In this document: one piece after another, positions 1 to 6,087 of the stretch
How the letters are laid out: every line of letters begins with the position of its first letter
Numbering within the stretch: the stretch's first letter is position 1
From: a virus
Reading direction: 5' to 3' (one strand)
Virus record (IMG/VR): IMGVR_UViG_3300038435_000021
Coordinates: 1-44,607 of that record
DNA: 44,607 bases
Position numbers and translations under genes: made by a program
Notes under the pieces: generated by a model
Database searches by the model: none
Told to the model about the DNA's origin: nothing
Seen by the model: the letters and a program-made list of their open reading frames with translations, nothing else

Positions 1-96
1 CCACTATTATGCGCCTATCCACCTGGTGCACGCCCACTATTATGCGCCTATCCACCTGGTGCACGCCCACTATTATGCGCCTATCCACCTGGTGCA
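1..96. repeat. 33-bp tandem repeat at the left end, about 3 copies
   Basis: Copies start at 1, 34 and 67; the third stops near 96. Each begins CCACTATTATGCGCC and ends in CACCTGGTGCA. The array is open at position 1, so more copies may lie outside the window. The open frame through it only translates the repeat and is not counted as a gene. There are no unique spacers, so this is not a CRISPR array. Confidence 0.85.
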
Positions 97-98
97 TA

Positions 99-113
99 GT
101 TAAATCATTTAAC
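99..113 (+). repeat. 15-bp near-palindromic genome-wide site, copy 1 (exact)
   Basis: GTTAAATCATTTAAC: two 7-bp arms that are perfect inverted repeats around one central base. It lies directly after the left-end tandem repeat. Strand is given by the central C. Confidence 0.9.
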
Positions 114-348
114 ATCTGGTCCCTGTCACATTTGCGTCATATCGGCAATATATGGACACCATGCAGAATCACAATGCTTTTGCGCCAATATTGGCAGGAT
201 GACAATGGCAGTGTCACATTTGTCACAGTGCTGCTAGGGCGCAGTGTGTGAATGTCCAATGATTCCCATGGTGCGTGCTATCACAATGGCTGGCATATGT
301 CGTGCATTCAGTATCTACCACCATACAGACAGAAAGGACAGACACACC
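114..348. promoter_or_regulatory. Leader region of the first rightward genes with operator-like repeats
   Basis: No gene is seen here. The stretch holds a 12-bp perfect palindrome GCCAATATTGGC (184-195), a direct repeat TGTCACATTTGTCACA (212-227) and a related half site TGTCACATTTG (124-134). These half sites resemble the operator units at 3617-3664. No convincing -35/-10 pair was found, so a promoter is inferred only from position upstream of the first gene. Confidence 0.35.
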
Positions 349-492
349 ATGACACGCATTATCGACCAACTTGGTAACATCATATCCCTGGCCCTTGACG
401 CAACCACTGCGATGCAGTACATCAAGACCCATCGGTTGACTGTTGTCCACGTGCGTCGTGAATCTGGTGTGTCCATCGTCACCGTTCGTTAG
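349..492 (+). CDS. Small hypothetical protein (47 aa)
   Basis: Function not recognised. The start at 349 is chosen over the upstream in-frame ATG at 244 because AAAGGA sits 12 nt before it and the leader ACACACC matches those before the genes at 1228 and 2068. The protein (MTRIIDQLGNIISLAL...) has an amphipathic N-terminal half and a C-terminal half rich in Val, Arg and His (RLTVVHVRRESG). It has no transmembrane segment and is the first gene of the early rightward set. It could be a small host-takeover protein, but nothing in the sequence shows that. Confidence 0.55.
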   Translation: MTRIIDQLGNIISLALDATTAMQYIKTHRLTVVHVRRESGVSIVTVR

Positions 493-620
493 CCATTCAC
501 TGTGGCGCATTGATTGCGCCGTTGCCGTCCAGCTAGGGTTACCGTGCCGCTATACGCCAGACACGACTAGCTATACATCACTCCAGTGTCCTCACTCAAG
601 GACAGAGCCCATGAGGGATA

Positions 621-737
621 GTGCGGTAGGAAGGTTGAGAAGCCTATCGCACGGTGACCAGAACAATATAACACTGGCGTCACCGTGAACACACAGTGCA
701 TTAAGGCCATCCCATGGTGGGAAACATCGTGGGATGG
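621..737 (+). other. Structured non-coding segment with three strong inverted repeats
   Basis: The gap 493-772 holds no supported gene but is rich in potential RNA structure: a 10-bp stem (621-630 with 643-652, one G-U pair), a 9-bp perfect stem CACGGTGAC/GTCACCGTG (650-658 with 679-687) and an 8-bp perfect stem CCATCCCA/TGGGATGG (707-714 with 730-737). The first two share three bases and are mutually exclusive, which could allow switching. There is no U-tract, so simple terminators are unlikely. It may be a leader RNA or processing site for the gene at 773. Confidence 0.45.
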
Positions 738-772
738 ACTGAACGCATTGACCACTATGAAAGGAGTCAATT

Positions 773-949
773 ATGACCCAACGCGAGTTTCTCACGGCAT
801 ACGGCTACATGATCGGGCTTATCTTAAAAGGAGTTGAATTCGCCGTTGCCCACGAGCAGACCGTATGCCATTTTGACCTATCGGACGTCTACAGCCGCAA
901 ATTGATTGCCAGGTACGACCTGGACCAAACCAACCCAAAGGAGGACTAA
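773..949 (+). CDS. Small hypothetical protein (58 aa)
   Basis: Function not recognised. The gene has a strong ribosome binding site (AAAGGAG at 760-766) and ends at 949, where the AAAGGAGG of the next gene overlaps its last codons, so the pair is probably translated as a unit. The protein starts MTQREFLTAYGYMIGL, has a short hydrophobic patch around residues 12-24 that is too weak for a clear membrane segment, and ends in a charged tail (DLDQTNPKED). Confidence 0.7.
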   Translation: MTQREFLTAYGYMIGLILKGVEFAVAHEQTVCHFDLSDVYSRKLIARYDLDQTNPKED

Positions 950-952
950 CCC

Positions 953-1171
953 ATGAGCTACATCTACAGCAACTGGATTCGTGAGGAGGAACCCTATGCC
1001 CTGCCTGACATTGAGGTATGGGAAGAGGATGACGGTTGGTACTGGCAACCCTGCACCCCTGGTTGTCTACCTGAAGGTGATCCATCGGGGCCATTCCCGT
1101 CACGGCGGGTAGCCATCGAGGACATGGTATCCATCTACGGAGACGATACCACACCCATTGAACAAGAATAG
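953..1171 (+). CDS. Small acidic hypothetical protein (72 aa)
   Basis: Function not recognised. The start is fixed by AAAGGAGG at 937-944 and lies 3 bp after the previous stop. The protein is acidic and rich in Trp, Tyr and Pro (EVWEEDDGWYWQPCTP around residues 21-36), with a net negative charge. Small acidic phage early proteins often inhibit or mimic nucleic-acid-binding host factors; that is only a possibility here. Confidence 0.75.
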   Translation: MSYIYSNWIREEEPYALPDIEVWEEDDGWYWQPCTPGCLPEGDPSGPFPSRRVAIEDMVSIYGDDTTPIEQE

Positions 1172-1227
1172 GCTGACACCCTGGCTACCGTGCCTTTACA
1201 CCCATAACCAACAAGGAGTAACACACC

Positions 1228-1542
1228 ATGACCACACTACATATCACCCATGGCCTCAACTACAACAGCCCCACTGACGAAACGATTGACGTAACCTTAA
1301 TCACCCTGTATGGTGAGCCCTTCGCGACTGGGCGCCCTCTGGATGGCCCCCAAGATGTGGGGTATGAGCAAGAGTGGGCTCACCCCTGCACCTTGCGCGA
1401 TGGTCGGGGAGGCTACGCAATGTTTCTATTCGATGACTCTGACCTCACCTATAAAGGAGAGCCCATAGAGCTGGAGTATTACCCATGGGACATTGACCAC
1501 GTGCACCGTATCAAGCTGGTCGAACGGGCAAAGCTTGGGTGA
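1228..1542 (+). CDS. Hypothetical acidic protein (104 aa)
   Basis: Function not recognised. The ribosome binding leader AAGGAGTAACACACC sits directly before the ATG and recurs almost unchanged before the gene at 2068. The composition suggests a soluble beta-rich protein (ETIDVTLITLYGEPF near the N-terminus; GEPIELEYYPWDIDH near the C-terminus). No membrane segment, Cys cluster or known catalytic motif is visible. The hammerhead ribozyme lies 40 bp after its stop codon, so a transcript running into the next gene would be cut between the two. Confidence 0.8.
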   Translation: MTTLHITHGLNYNSPTDETIDVTLITLYGEPFATGRPLDGPQDVGYEQEWAHPCTLRDGRGGYAMFLFDDSDLTYKGEPIELEYYPWDIDHVHRIKLVERAKLG

Positions 1543-1582
1543 TAATCAACCCCACACCTTAGGTTGGTAGCTCAACCCATAA

Positions 1583-1639
1583 GGGCGAAACTCCCCCTTC
1601 ACGGGGGAGTCCACGGGTAAGGCCCGTGCTGATGAGCCC
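1583..1639 (+). ncRNA. Type II hammerhead self-cleaving ribozyme
   Basis: All conserved core elements are present in the permuted order of a type II hammerhead. Stem II is GGGC (1583-1586) with GCCC (1636-1639) and includes the conserved G10.1-C11.1 pair. GAA (1587-1589) is the 12-14 core. Stem III is ACTCCCCC/GGGGGAGT (1590-1597 with 1603-1610), starting with the required A15.1-U16.1 pair. C1611 is the cleavage-site base (H17). Stem I is CACGGG/CCCGTG (1612-1617 with 1623-1628), followed directly by the CTGATGA core (1629-1635). Every stem pairs perfectly. Predicted cleavage is between 1611 and 1612, in the intergenic mRNA between the genes at 1228 and 1660. Cleavage would leave a 5'-OH end capped by stem I upstream of the next gene, and a 3' end closed by stem III. 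Confidence 0.93.
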
Positions 1640-1659
1640 CACACAAGAAAGGAGTCTCT

Positions 1660-2061
1660 ATGCTGACTACTGAAGAGCGAGTATGTTTGCGACAGAAGGC
1701 TATCGCCCGGCAAAAGAAGACACACGAACCATATGAGCTGGCCCTCTTGCGAGAGAGCATTAACCAAGGATACGCATATCCATCCTGGACCATTGATGAC
1801 CTCAGAGAGTACTTCAGCTCTCCCGAGGATGCACCCCTACTCACCCCCGACGACACTGTCCTCGACACCTATCACTATGGGTTGCACCGTATCCCATCGG
1901 GCACGGAGCAATTTGAAAACACCGTGGTTATCCTCTCATCCTTTGAAATGCGCAAGCGCGGGTGGATACGGATCAACGGTATCACGAAAGAATGGGACAT
2001 CCCCCACAATGAAGGCCAGGAAATTGACATTAACGCCTTGTTTGCTGCAGAAAAGGAGTAA
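1660..2061 (+). CDS. Hypothetical protein (133 aa) downstream of the ribozyme
   Basis: Function not recognised. The start is supported by AAAGGAG at 1648-1654. The N-terminal third is basic and helical (ERVCLRQKAIARQKK); the middle is acidic (DDLREYFSSPEDAP); no membrane segment or signal peptide is seen. It is the first gene on the 3' product of hammerhead cleavage, so its mRNA would begin with the stem I hairpin about 48 nt before the ATG. Confidence 0.75.
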   Translation: MLTTEERVCLRQKAIARQKKTHEPYELALLRESINQGYAYPSWTIDDLREYFSSPEDAPLLTPDDTVLDTYHYGLHRIPSGTEQFENTVVILSSFEMRKRGWIRINGITKEWDIPHNEGQEIDINALFAAEKE

Positions 2062-2067
2062 CACACC

Positions 2068-2493
2068 GTGACCACAGCAGACCACATGCTTTACAACGCA
2101 GTGTTTGTTCAATCCGAACTTGACACAGAGAAGGAAATGGCTGCCCTGCTTCGCGATGTCGAGGTTGCGGGCGCAAATGCCAGACACTATGGATTCACGT
2201 ATGACGATGAGTGCGTGAAATTTGTGGTGCGACATCGCGAGACCATTTTTACCGCGCTGGAAGAACTGGGAGAGGAGACGGGTGAGTATCCTGAGGACAT
2301 TGTCATGGGATTTAAGCAGCCTACCGGCTACACTCCAAAGGAAGTGAAACAAGTGCTCTATTGCACGGCGAATAGGGAGCATGAAGGGCACGTACTTGTC
2401 GCTGTTGCCCTCGCATGGTTCAGTTTGGAGCACGTTGCGTGGGTAGTCGGCAACGAAGCCATCACCCGATCGACAGGAGGATATGATGCCTAG
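2068..2493 (+). CDS. Hypothetical protein (141 aa), GTG start
   Basis: Function not recognised. It starts with GTG, preceded by AAAAGGAGTAACACACC, nearly the same leader as for the gene at 1228. The N-terminal two thirds are acidic and probably helical (EKEMAALLRDVEVAGANA; ETIFTALEELGEETGEYPED). A hydrophobic C-terminal stretch (LVAVALAWFSLEHVAWVVG, about residues 111-129) could be a membrane-associated helix. The 3' end overlaps the pentapeptide-repeat gene by a few codons, suggesting coupled translation. Confidence 0.75.
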   Translation: MTTADHMLYNAVFVQSELDTEKEMAALLRDVEVAGANARHYGFTYDDECVKFVVRHRETIFTALEELGEETGEYPEDIVMGFKQPTGYTPKEVKQVLYCTANREHEGHVLVAVALAWFSLEHVAWVVGNEAITRSTGGYDA

Positions 2494-3280
2494 GGTAGAA
2501 ATCAAGGACATAGACGGCAACGCCATGACTACAAAGGCATACAAGTCGTGGAAGGCAGCACTGGGAAGCCGTACAAATTGGGAACGGGCAATGTTGGTAA
2601 ACACTACACTAGATAACCTTGATTTGTCCGGCTACAACTTTGACGGGGCCAACCTATGTGGCACCACCTTTCGCCAAGTAAATTTGCGAGGGGCAACGTT
2701 TCGCAAGGCGAATTTACGGGAGACCGCCTTTGAACAAACCACCATGGCTGGCGCACGGTTTGATCGTGCAATGATGGACAGGGCGGTACTGTACCAGTGT
2801 GGGATACATAGTGCGGTATTTGATCACTGTATGCTTACCAGGGCGACACTAGAAGATCTTTCAACAGATGGACGTACATCGTGGGTAGGTACATATTTTA
2901 GTTACACTATATTGCGTGATATTGTCTTAGGGCGGACGCCCCTTACTGGGTGTGACTTTTGCGAGGCCGATATGGAAGGCGCCATCTTGGTAGGTCCCCA
3001 TGTTATAGATGCTGGTCAAGATGTCCGGGGGTATAGGTTCTTCGCGACACAAAACGAAGACGGGGTTGTGGTTGTCCACGTTGGGTGTCAGCAGTTTGTC
3101 GGCGTGCAAGAGGCTCGCAGCTACAACTATGAACACGAGTATGCCCCGATCTATAAAGAGTGTCTCGCAAAAGTGACGATGATCGCGGCAGGGGCCAAAG
3201 CGCGAGGATGGAAGTTGGAGCCCAAACAAACCAAACAGCCAAGGAAACGGACCAGAGCAGACGCCCATGTATGGTCGTAA
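2486..3280 (+). CDS. Pentapeptide-repeat protein (264 aa)
   Basis: Residues of about 45-170 follow the A(D/N)LXX pattern of pentapeptide-repeat proteins (LDLSGYNFDGANLCG, VNLRGATFRKANLRE, MAGARFDRAMMDRAVL, then a looser run). Such repeats fold as a right-handed quadrilateral beta helix, and some mimic DNA and bind DNA gyrase. The C-terminal part (VRGYRFFA, VGCQQFVGVQEAR) resembles a domain I recall at the end of similar phage proteins. Start 2486 is preferred to the ATG at 2483 because AGGAGG (2475-2480) is then correctly spaced. The far C-terminus is basic (KQPRKRTRAD). Gyrase or DNA mimicry is possible but not shown. Confidence 0.85.
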   Translation: MPRVEIKDIDGNAMTTKAYKSWKAALGSRTNWERAMLVNTTLDNLDLSGYNFDGANLCGTTFRQVNLRGATFRKANLRETAFEQTTMAGARFDRAMMDRAVLYQCGIHSAVFDHCMLTRATLEDLSTDGRTSWVGTYFSYTILRDIVLGRTPLTGCDFCEADMEGAILVGPHVIDAGQDVRGYRFFATQNEDGVVVVHVGCQQFVGVQEARSYNYEHEYAPIYKECLAKVTMIAAGAKARGWKLEPKQTKQPRKRTRADAHVWS

Positions 3281-3377
3281 CAATGGAGAGATGCACTTGC
3301 ACGTGCCCACCTGATTGCCACTATAGCCCAAGTCCGTGACTGGAAACTCAACCCCTAACTCACAAGGAGCATACACC

Positions 3378-3557
3378 ATGATCTTCAAATGTTGCCAACA
3401 AGATGATTGTCTCGTGGTCGAATTTGATGGACCAGTGCGTGAAGTACATGAAGCCATGGCCCGACTCATAAAGAAGCCTACCATCCTGGTCAAAGAGCGG
3501 TCACACACCTCGGGCACTCCCACCCTGTACGTCAAGCTGACCATCGACCGCAATTAA
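3378..3557 (+). CDS. Small hypothetical protein (59 aa)
   Basis: Function not recognised. The start at 3378 has AAGGAG at 3364-3369; an upstream in-frame ATG at 3336 has none. The compact protein begins MIFKCCQQDDCLVVEF and has three Cys near the N-terminus (CCQQDDC), possibly metal-binding. It is last in the first gene cluster, and its TAA stop is built into the degenerate 15-bp site at 3553-3567. Confidence 0.65.
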   Translation: MIFKCCQQDDCLVVEFDGPVREVHEAMARLIKKPTILVKERSHTSGTPTLYVKLTIDRN

Positions 3558-3567
3558 ATCATTTAAC
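3553..3567 (+). repeat. 15-bp genome-wide site, copy 2 (one mismatch)
   Basis: ATTAAATCATTTAAC, differing from the consensus only in the first base. It contains the stop codon of the preceding gene and opens the control region of the ParB-like gene. Confidence 0.75.
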
Positions 3568-3616
3568 ACACAGTGTGTAGGGTGATCGGAGTATATACCC
3601 ACGATGAAAGTATGTA

Positions 3617-3664
3617 TGTCACAATTGTGACGTGTTACAATTGTGACATGTCACAAATGTACCA
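3617..3664. promoter_or_regulatory. Three tandem 16-bp palindromic operators
   Basis: Three units abut exactly: TGTCACAATTGTGACG (3617-3632), TGTTACAATTGTGACA (3633-3648) and a degenerate TGTCACAAATGTACCA (3649-3664). The inferred ideal site TGTCACAATTGTGACA is a perfect 16-bp palindrome, as for a dimeric helix-turn-helix regulator bound once every 1.5 turns. The array lies about 80 bp upstream of the promoter-like element of the ParB-like gene, so it probably activates or represses it. The regulator is unknown; the ParB-like protein itself or a host factor are options. Confidence 0.7.
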
Positions 3665-3720
3665 CTTGGCAAATGCGCCACGATAAGGAGTGAGCCAAGG
3701 GGTAGGTATGGGTTGGAGTG

Positions 3721-3771
3721 AGATCGTGGCTTCTACACCCCTTTGAATAAGAATTTGGGGCATTGTATATG
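3721..3771 (+). promoter_or_regulatory. Promoter of the ParB-like gene, with a 43-bp element shared with the late operon
   Basis: A sigma70-like promoter can be read: TTGAAT (3743-3748), 17-bp spacer, TATATG (3766-3771), 27 bp before the ATG. Positions 3721-3763 recur on the other strand at 42738-42780 with one mismatch, upstream of the late operon. The -35-like hexamer is inside the shared part and the -10 is not. An inverted repeat GGGCAT/ATGCCC (3758-3774) overlaps the -10 and could be an operator. Sharing suggests one activator or sigma factor coordinates both units. Confidence 0.65.
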
Positions 3772-3797
3772 CCCTGTAACCATAGGAGATAGGTCAT

Positions 3798-4778
3798 ATG
3801 TCTATTGCAGCGAGCGTAAAGAAGGCTGAAGGTTTTATTGGGACAGCCACTGTTCTATTATTAGATCCACGTCATATCGAGTTTGATCCACACAACCCAC
3901 GCAAAAAAGTGGGCAACACCCCTGATGACACCGTGTTGAAAGAGCATATTCGCCACGGGGGTCATGTCCCACCGCTCTTGGTGCGTAAAGGGGAGAATGG
4001 CTTTGTCGTGGTAGGGGGTAATCGTCGGTTGTACGCATACAAAGCGCTCATCAGTGAGGGGGTGGAATTCGCGTCGGTCAAGTGTGAGTTGGTCAAAGAA
4101 GAAGATCCTAGCAAGCTGCTCGTGATGGCGCTGACCGACAACGAGGGTAAGCCACTGACCACGATGGAAATTGCCGACACCTACGCCGTGTTGCATGAGC
4201 AAGGTATGAGGGCAAAGGACATTGCAACAGCGGTCAATAAGACCAACGCGCACGTGTCGCAAATGCTACGCATAGCGAAGGCCACCCCTCCACAGAAGAA
4301 GCGTGTCCTCTCTGGTGAGATCACACCAAGTGAGTTGTATAAGATCTTAGTAGCCGAAGACAAAGCGCACGGCGAAGAGCCCACCCCTGTTGCGCCGAAA
4401 GATGAGAAGAATGAAGAGGGTCATACTTCTGAGCAACCCATGGTCACAGAAGACGGTGCAACCACCAACCCAGAAGAGCCGGTCTCCGACGCAGTCACAA
4501 CGGCAATAGACAACGTGGTTAAAGCCAAAGAGACCCGGAAAGCCGCAACCAAAGCGGTAACCAAGGCTGCAAAAGAGGTGGAAGATGAGACCAATGTGAA
4601 GCTGGACGCAGATGACAAGCAAATTGTCAAACTGCTTGAGCGCTATAGTGCCGATGGGTTACTTGCAAAGGCGTCACGTGCGGCTACCGTATGCGCCAAG
4701 TTGTATCCGAACCAGAAAAAGAAATGGCTCAAGATGTCGGAACTCCTTGATGAGTGCACTGAGTTCTTCTCAAAGTGA
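3798..4778 (+). CDS. ParB/Spo0J-family DNA-binding protein (326 aa)
   Basis: The N-terminal ParB-like domain has the family boxes: HIEFDPHNPRK (about 26-36) and VVGGNRRLYAYKAL (71-84), equal to the GERRxRA-type CTP-binding motif. A helix-turn-helix follows (MRAKDIATAVNKTNAHVSQM, 137-156). Residues 190-265 form an acidic, low-complexity Ala/Thr/Glu/Lys linker, and the C-terminal 60 residues form a helical domain that could dimerise. In plasmids and chromosomes ParB binds palindromic parS sites as a CTP-dependent clamp with a ParA ATPase; no ParA is visible here. The gene is flanked by copies of the 15-bp palindrome, which makes it the leading candidate binder of that site (inference). It is the only gene between two control regions. 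Start set by AGGAGA at 3784-3789. Confidence 0.9.
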   Translation: MSIAASVKKAEGFIGTATVLLLDPRHIEFDPHNPRKKVGNTPDDTVLKEHIRHGGHVPPLLVRKGENGFVVVGGNRRLYAYKALISEGVEFASVKCELVKEEDPSKLLVMALTDNEGKPLTTMEIADTYAVLHEQGMRAKDIATAVNKTNAHVSQMLRIAKATPPQKKRVLSGEITPSELYKILVAEDKAHGEEPTPVAPKDEKNEEGHTSEQPMVTEDGATTNPEEPVSDAVTTAIDNVVKAKETRKAATKAVTKAAKEVEDETNVKLDADDKQIVKLLERYSADGLLAKASRAATVCAKLYPNQKKKWLKMSELLDECTEFFSK

Positions 4779-4920
4779 AATCACAAGTGAAACCACACAC
4801 TTGCTGGTTGGCAGGTTGGATGTTACCAGCTCTCTCTATGTAGGGGGTAGGGGGTTGAACACAGTGAGTGTGACGGGATGAATGAGCACGGTGAGCCCGC
4901 TATGTAATTGGTCACTTTCT

Positions 4921-4942
4921 CGGAAGCCATTAAAGGCTTCCG
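4921..4942 (+). terminator. Hairpin terminator downstream of the ParB-like gene
   Basis: CGGAAGCC (4921-4928), loop ATTAAA, GGCTTCCG (4935-4942): a perfect 8-bp GC-rich stem followed by ATCTT. The short T-run makes it a moderate intrinsic terminator. It lies 143 bp after the stop codon, before the control region of the replication operon. Confidence 0.6.
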
Positions 4943-4953
4943 ATCTTAAAACA

Positions 4954-4988
4954 AGTGAACACTTTCAATTGAGTTATTAACAAATGAG
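4954..4988 (+). repeat. 35-bp element shared with 43605-43639, with AGTGAACACTTTCA motif
   Basis: It starts AGTGAACACTTTCA, ends TTATTAACAAATGAG and matches 43605-43639 in the same orientation with about four differences. The motif RGTGANCACTTTCA also occurs at 4996-5009 and more loosely at 4908-4920. The TTATTAACA part is two changes from a DnaA box (TTATCCACA). It is probably a control site for the replication operon or a replication element. No gene is seen anywhere in 4779-5194. Confidence 0.65.
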
Positions 4989-5037
4989 AAGTGAAGGTGA
5001 TCACTTTCATAGTGGACAATGCGCCGATGGTGGGTGA

Positions 5038-5052
5038 GTTAAGTGATTTAAC
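5038..5052 (-). repeat. 15-bp genome-wide site, copy 3 (one mismatch)
   Basis: GTTAAGTGATTTAAC: one arm carries G for A. It lies in the non-coding region upstream of the replication operon, about 50 bp after the 35-bp shared element. Confidence 0.75.
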
Positions 5053-5119
5053 AAAGAGACCCCACTTCGGCTCACCCTCACTTCCCACTTTATCTTTTTA
5101 TCTTTGAACATAATGAACA

Positions 5120-5159
5120 CCGTACGTCGTACACGTGACAACGGAGTATAGACGTACGG
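5120..5159. promoter_or_regulatory. Inverted repeat upstream of the replication operon
   Basis: CCGTACGTC (5120-5128) and GACGTACGG (5151-5159) are perfect inverted repeats 22 bp apart, 35 bp before the start at 5195. Upstream lies a weak -10-like CATAAT (5109-5114) without a good -35. The repeat would form the 5' leader of the operon mRNA or serve as an operator; which is not clear. Confidence 0.45.
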
Positions 5160-5194
5160 ACACCTTTCACGTTGACCAATCAGGAGGTACACAA

Positions 5195-5509
5195 ATGATC
5201 GACACACAAATCCAAGTGCAATCTATACGTGATATTGTCGAACCCGCGGGTGAGGCATCCATTCCTTCGCATGAATGGCGTAGCAAGAAAGACGTAGTGC
5301 TGCATGAGTTAACGCTATTGGGGAAGGGCGAACAAATACGGCTTGCGCTGTTTACCCAGTACCTGAAAACCAAGTATGGTGGGACCACTGAGAGTTGGGC
5401 TAATGTGTGTTATAAAATATTTGCCCATGGCAAGGGAGGCCACTTCGGTATAGACTACCGCAAAAATGATGAAGGGGTATCGTTGGCGCGAACAGGAGGT
5501 GAATGGTGA
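5195..5509 (+). CDS. Hypothetical protein (104 aa), first gene of the replication operon
   Basis: Function not recognised. The start is fixed by AGGAGG at 5182-5187. The protein is soluble, with a helical mid-section (KKDVVLHELTLLGKGEQIRL) and a glycine-rich C-terminal part (FAHGKGGHFGIDYRK) that might be a nucleic-acid or nucleotide contact. It overlaps the next gene, whose start lies inside its last codons, and is the promoter-proximal gene of the operon running to 19472. Confidence 0.75.
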   Translation: MIDTQIQVQSIRDIVEPAGEASIPSHEWRSKKDVVLHELTLLGKGEQIRLALFTQYLKTKYGGTTESWANVCYKIFAHGKGGHFGIDYRKNDEGVSLARTGGEW

Positions 5510-6087
5510 GCACCCATACACGGTCGAAAGAGCAACGTGTACACGCATTGCTTAAAAGCAAAGAGGCCAAAGACAAACGTGCGTATGAGTTGATTCATGG
5601 TCCTACTCAATATGATGCTATTCCAAAGCATGAAGCATTTAACACGGTGGGGTGGTACTATGATCAAGATGAGCAGCGCCATTTCACCACACTCTTGGGC
5701 ACGGAAAGGTGGATGGATATTCAAGAGCGTATGGAGAGGAGTATCCAGTGCGGGGCATACACGATGGCAGACACATCGGGTAATGAGCCGTTACGTTCAA
5801 ATATGGAACAGCAATTGCAACGTATGGAGTTGTTCAACCTTGGCTCTGAATTCAAGACACATTTGTTCTTTGAACTGAGCCATGCTAACTACGCCGTGTA
5901 CGTTGCGTTGCTCCAAAAGATGGAACAAGACAAGATAGAGAATGACATCACAGAGATAGCGCAACGTGAGCGTGAGATGATGTCGCAAGGTGAGCCTGAT
6001 TTACGGGCATTTGTGACCAAGGTAGGAGAGCCGACAATCGGGTTGCCACCGCGAACGAGGAAACCACAATGGTCACGGACACGATAG
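5503..6087 (+). CDS. Hypothetical helical protein (194 aa)
   Basis: Function not recognised. AGGAGGT (5494-5500) precedes an ATG at 5503 and a GTG at 5506; the GTG has the better spacing, so the start is uncertain by one codon. The protein is basic at the N-terminus (RSKEQRVHALLKSKEAKDKR), helical and Glu/Gln-rich in the centre (EQQLQRMELFNLG; MEQDKIENDITEIAQRERE), and ends in a basic tail (PPRTRKPQWSRTR). Position before a protease-like gene and the primase suggests a DNA-metabolism role; no motif confirms it. Confidence 0.7.
   Translation: MVSTHTRSKEQRVHALLKSKEAKDKRAYELIHGPTQYDAIPKHEAFNTVGWYYDQDEQRHFTTLLGTERWMDIQERMERSIQCGAYTMADTSGNEPLRSNMEQQLQRMELFNLGSEFKTHLFFELSHANYAVYVALLQKMEQDKIENDITEIAQREREMMSQGEPDLRAFVTKVGEPTIGLPPRTRKPQWSRTR

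Noticed and set aside
1-96. Possible CRISPR array
   Set aside because: Repeats abut without unique spacers, and no cas genes are present.
9-251. Open frame of 80 aa through the left-end repeats
   Set aside because: It translates the 33-bp repeat (RLSTWCTPTIM repeated) and has no ribosome binding site; a repeat artefact.
1590-1628. The two GC-rich hairpins at 1590-1610 and 1612-1628 as a double terminator
   Set aside because: They are stems III and I of the hammerhead, joined by conserved core bases, and no U-tract follows.
5629-5643. CATGAAGCATTTAAC as another 15-bp site
   Set aside because: Only one arm matches; a half site expected by chance.
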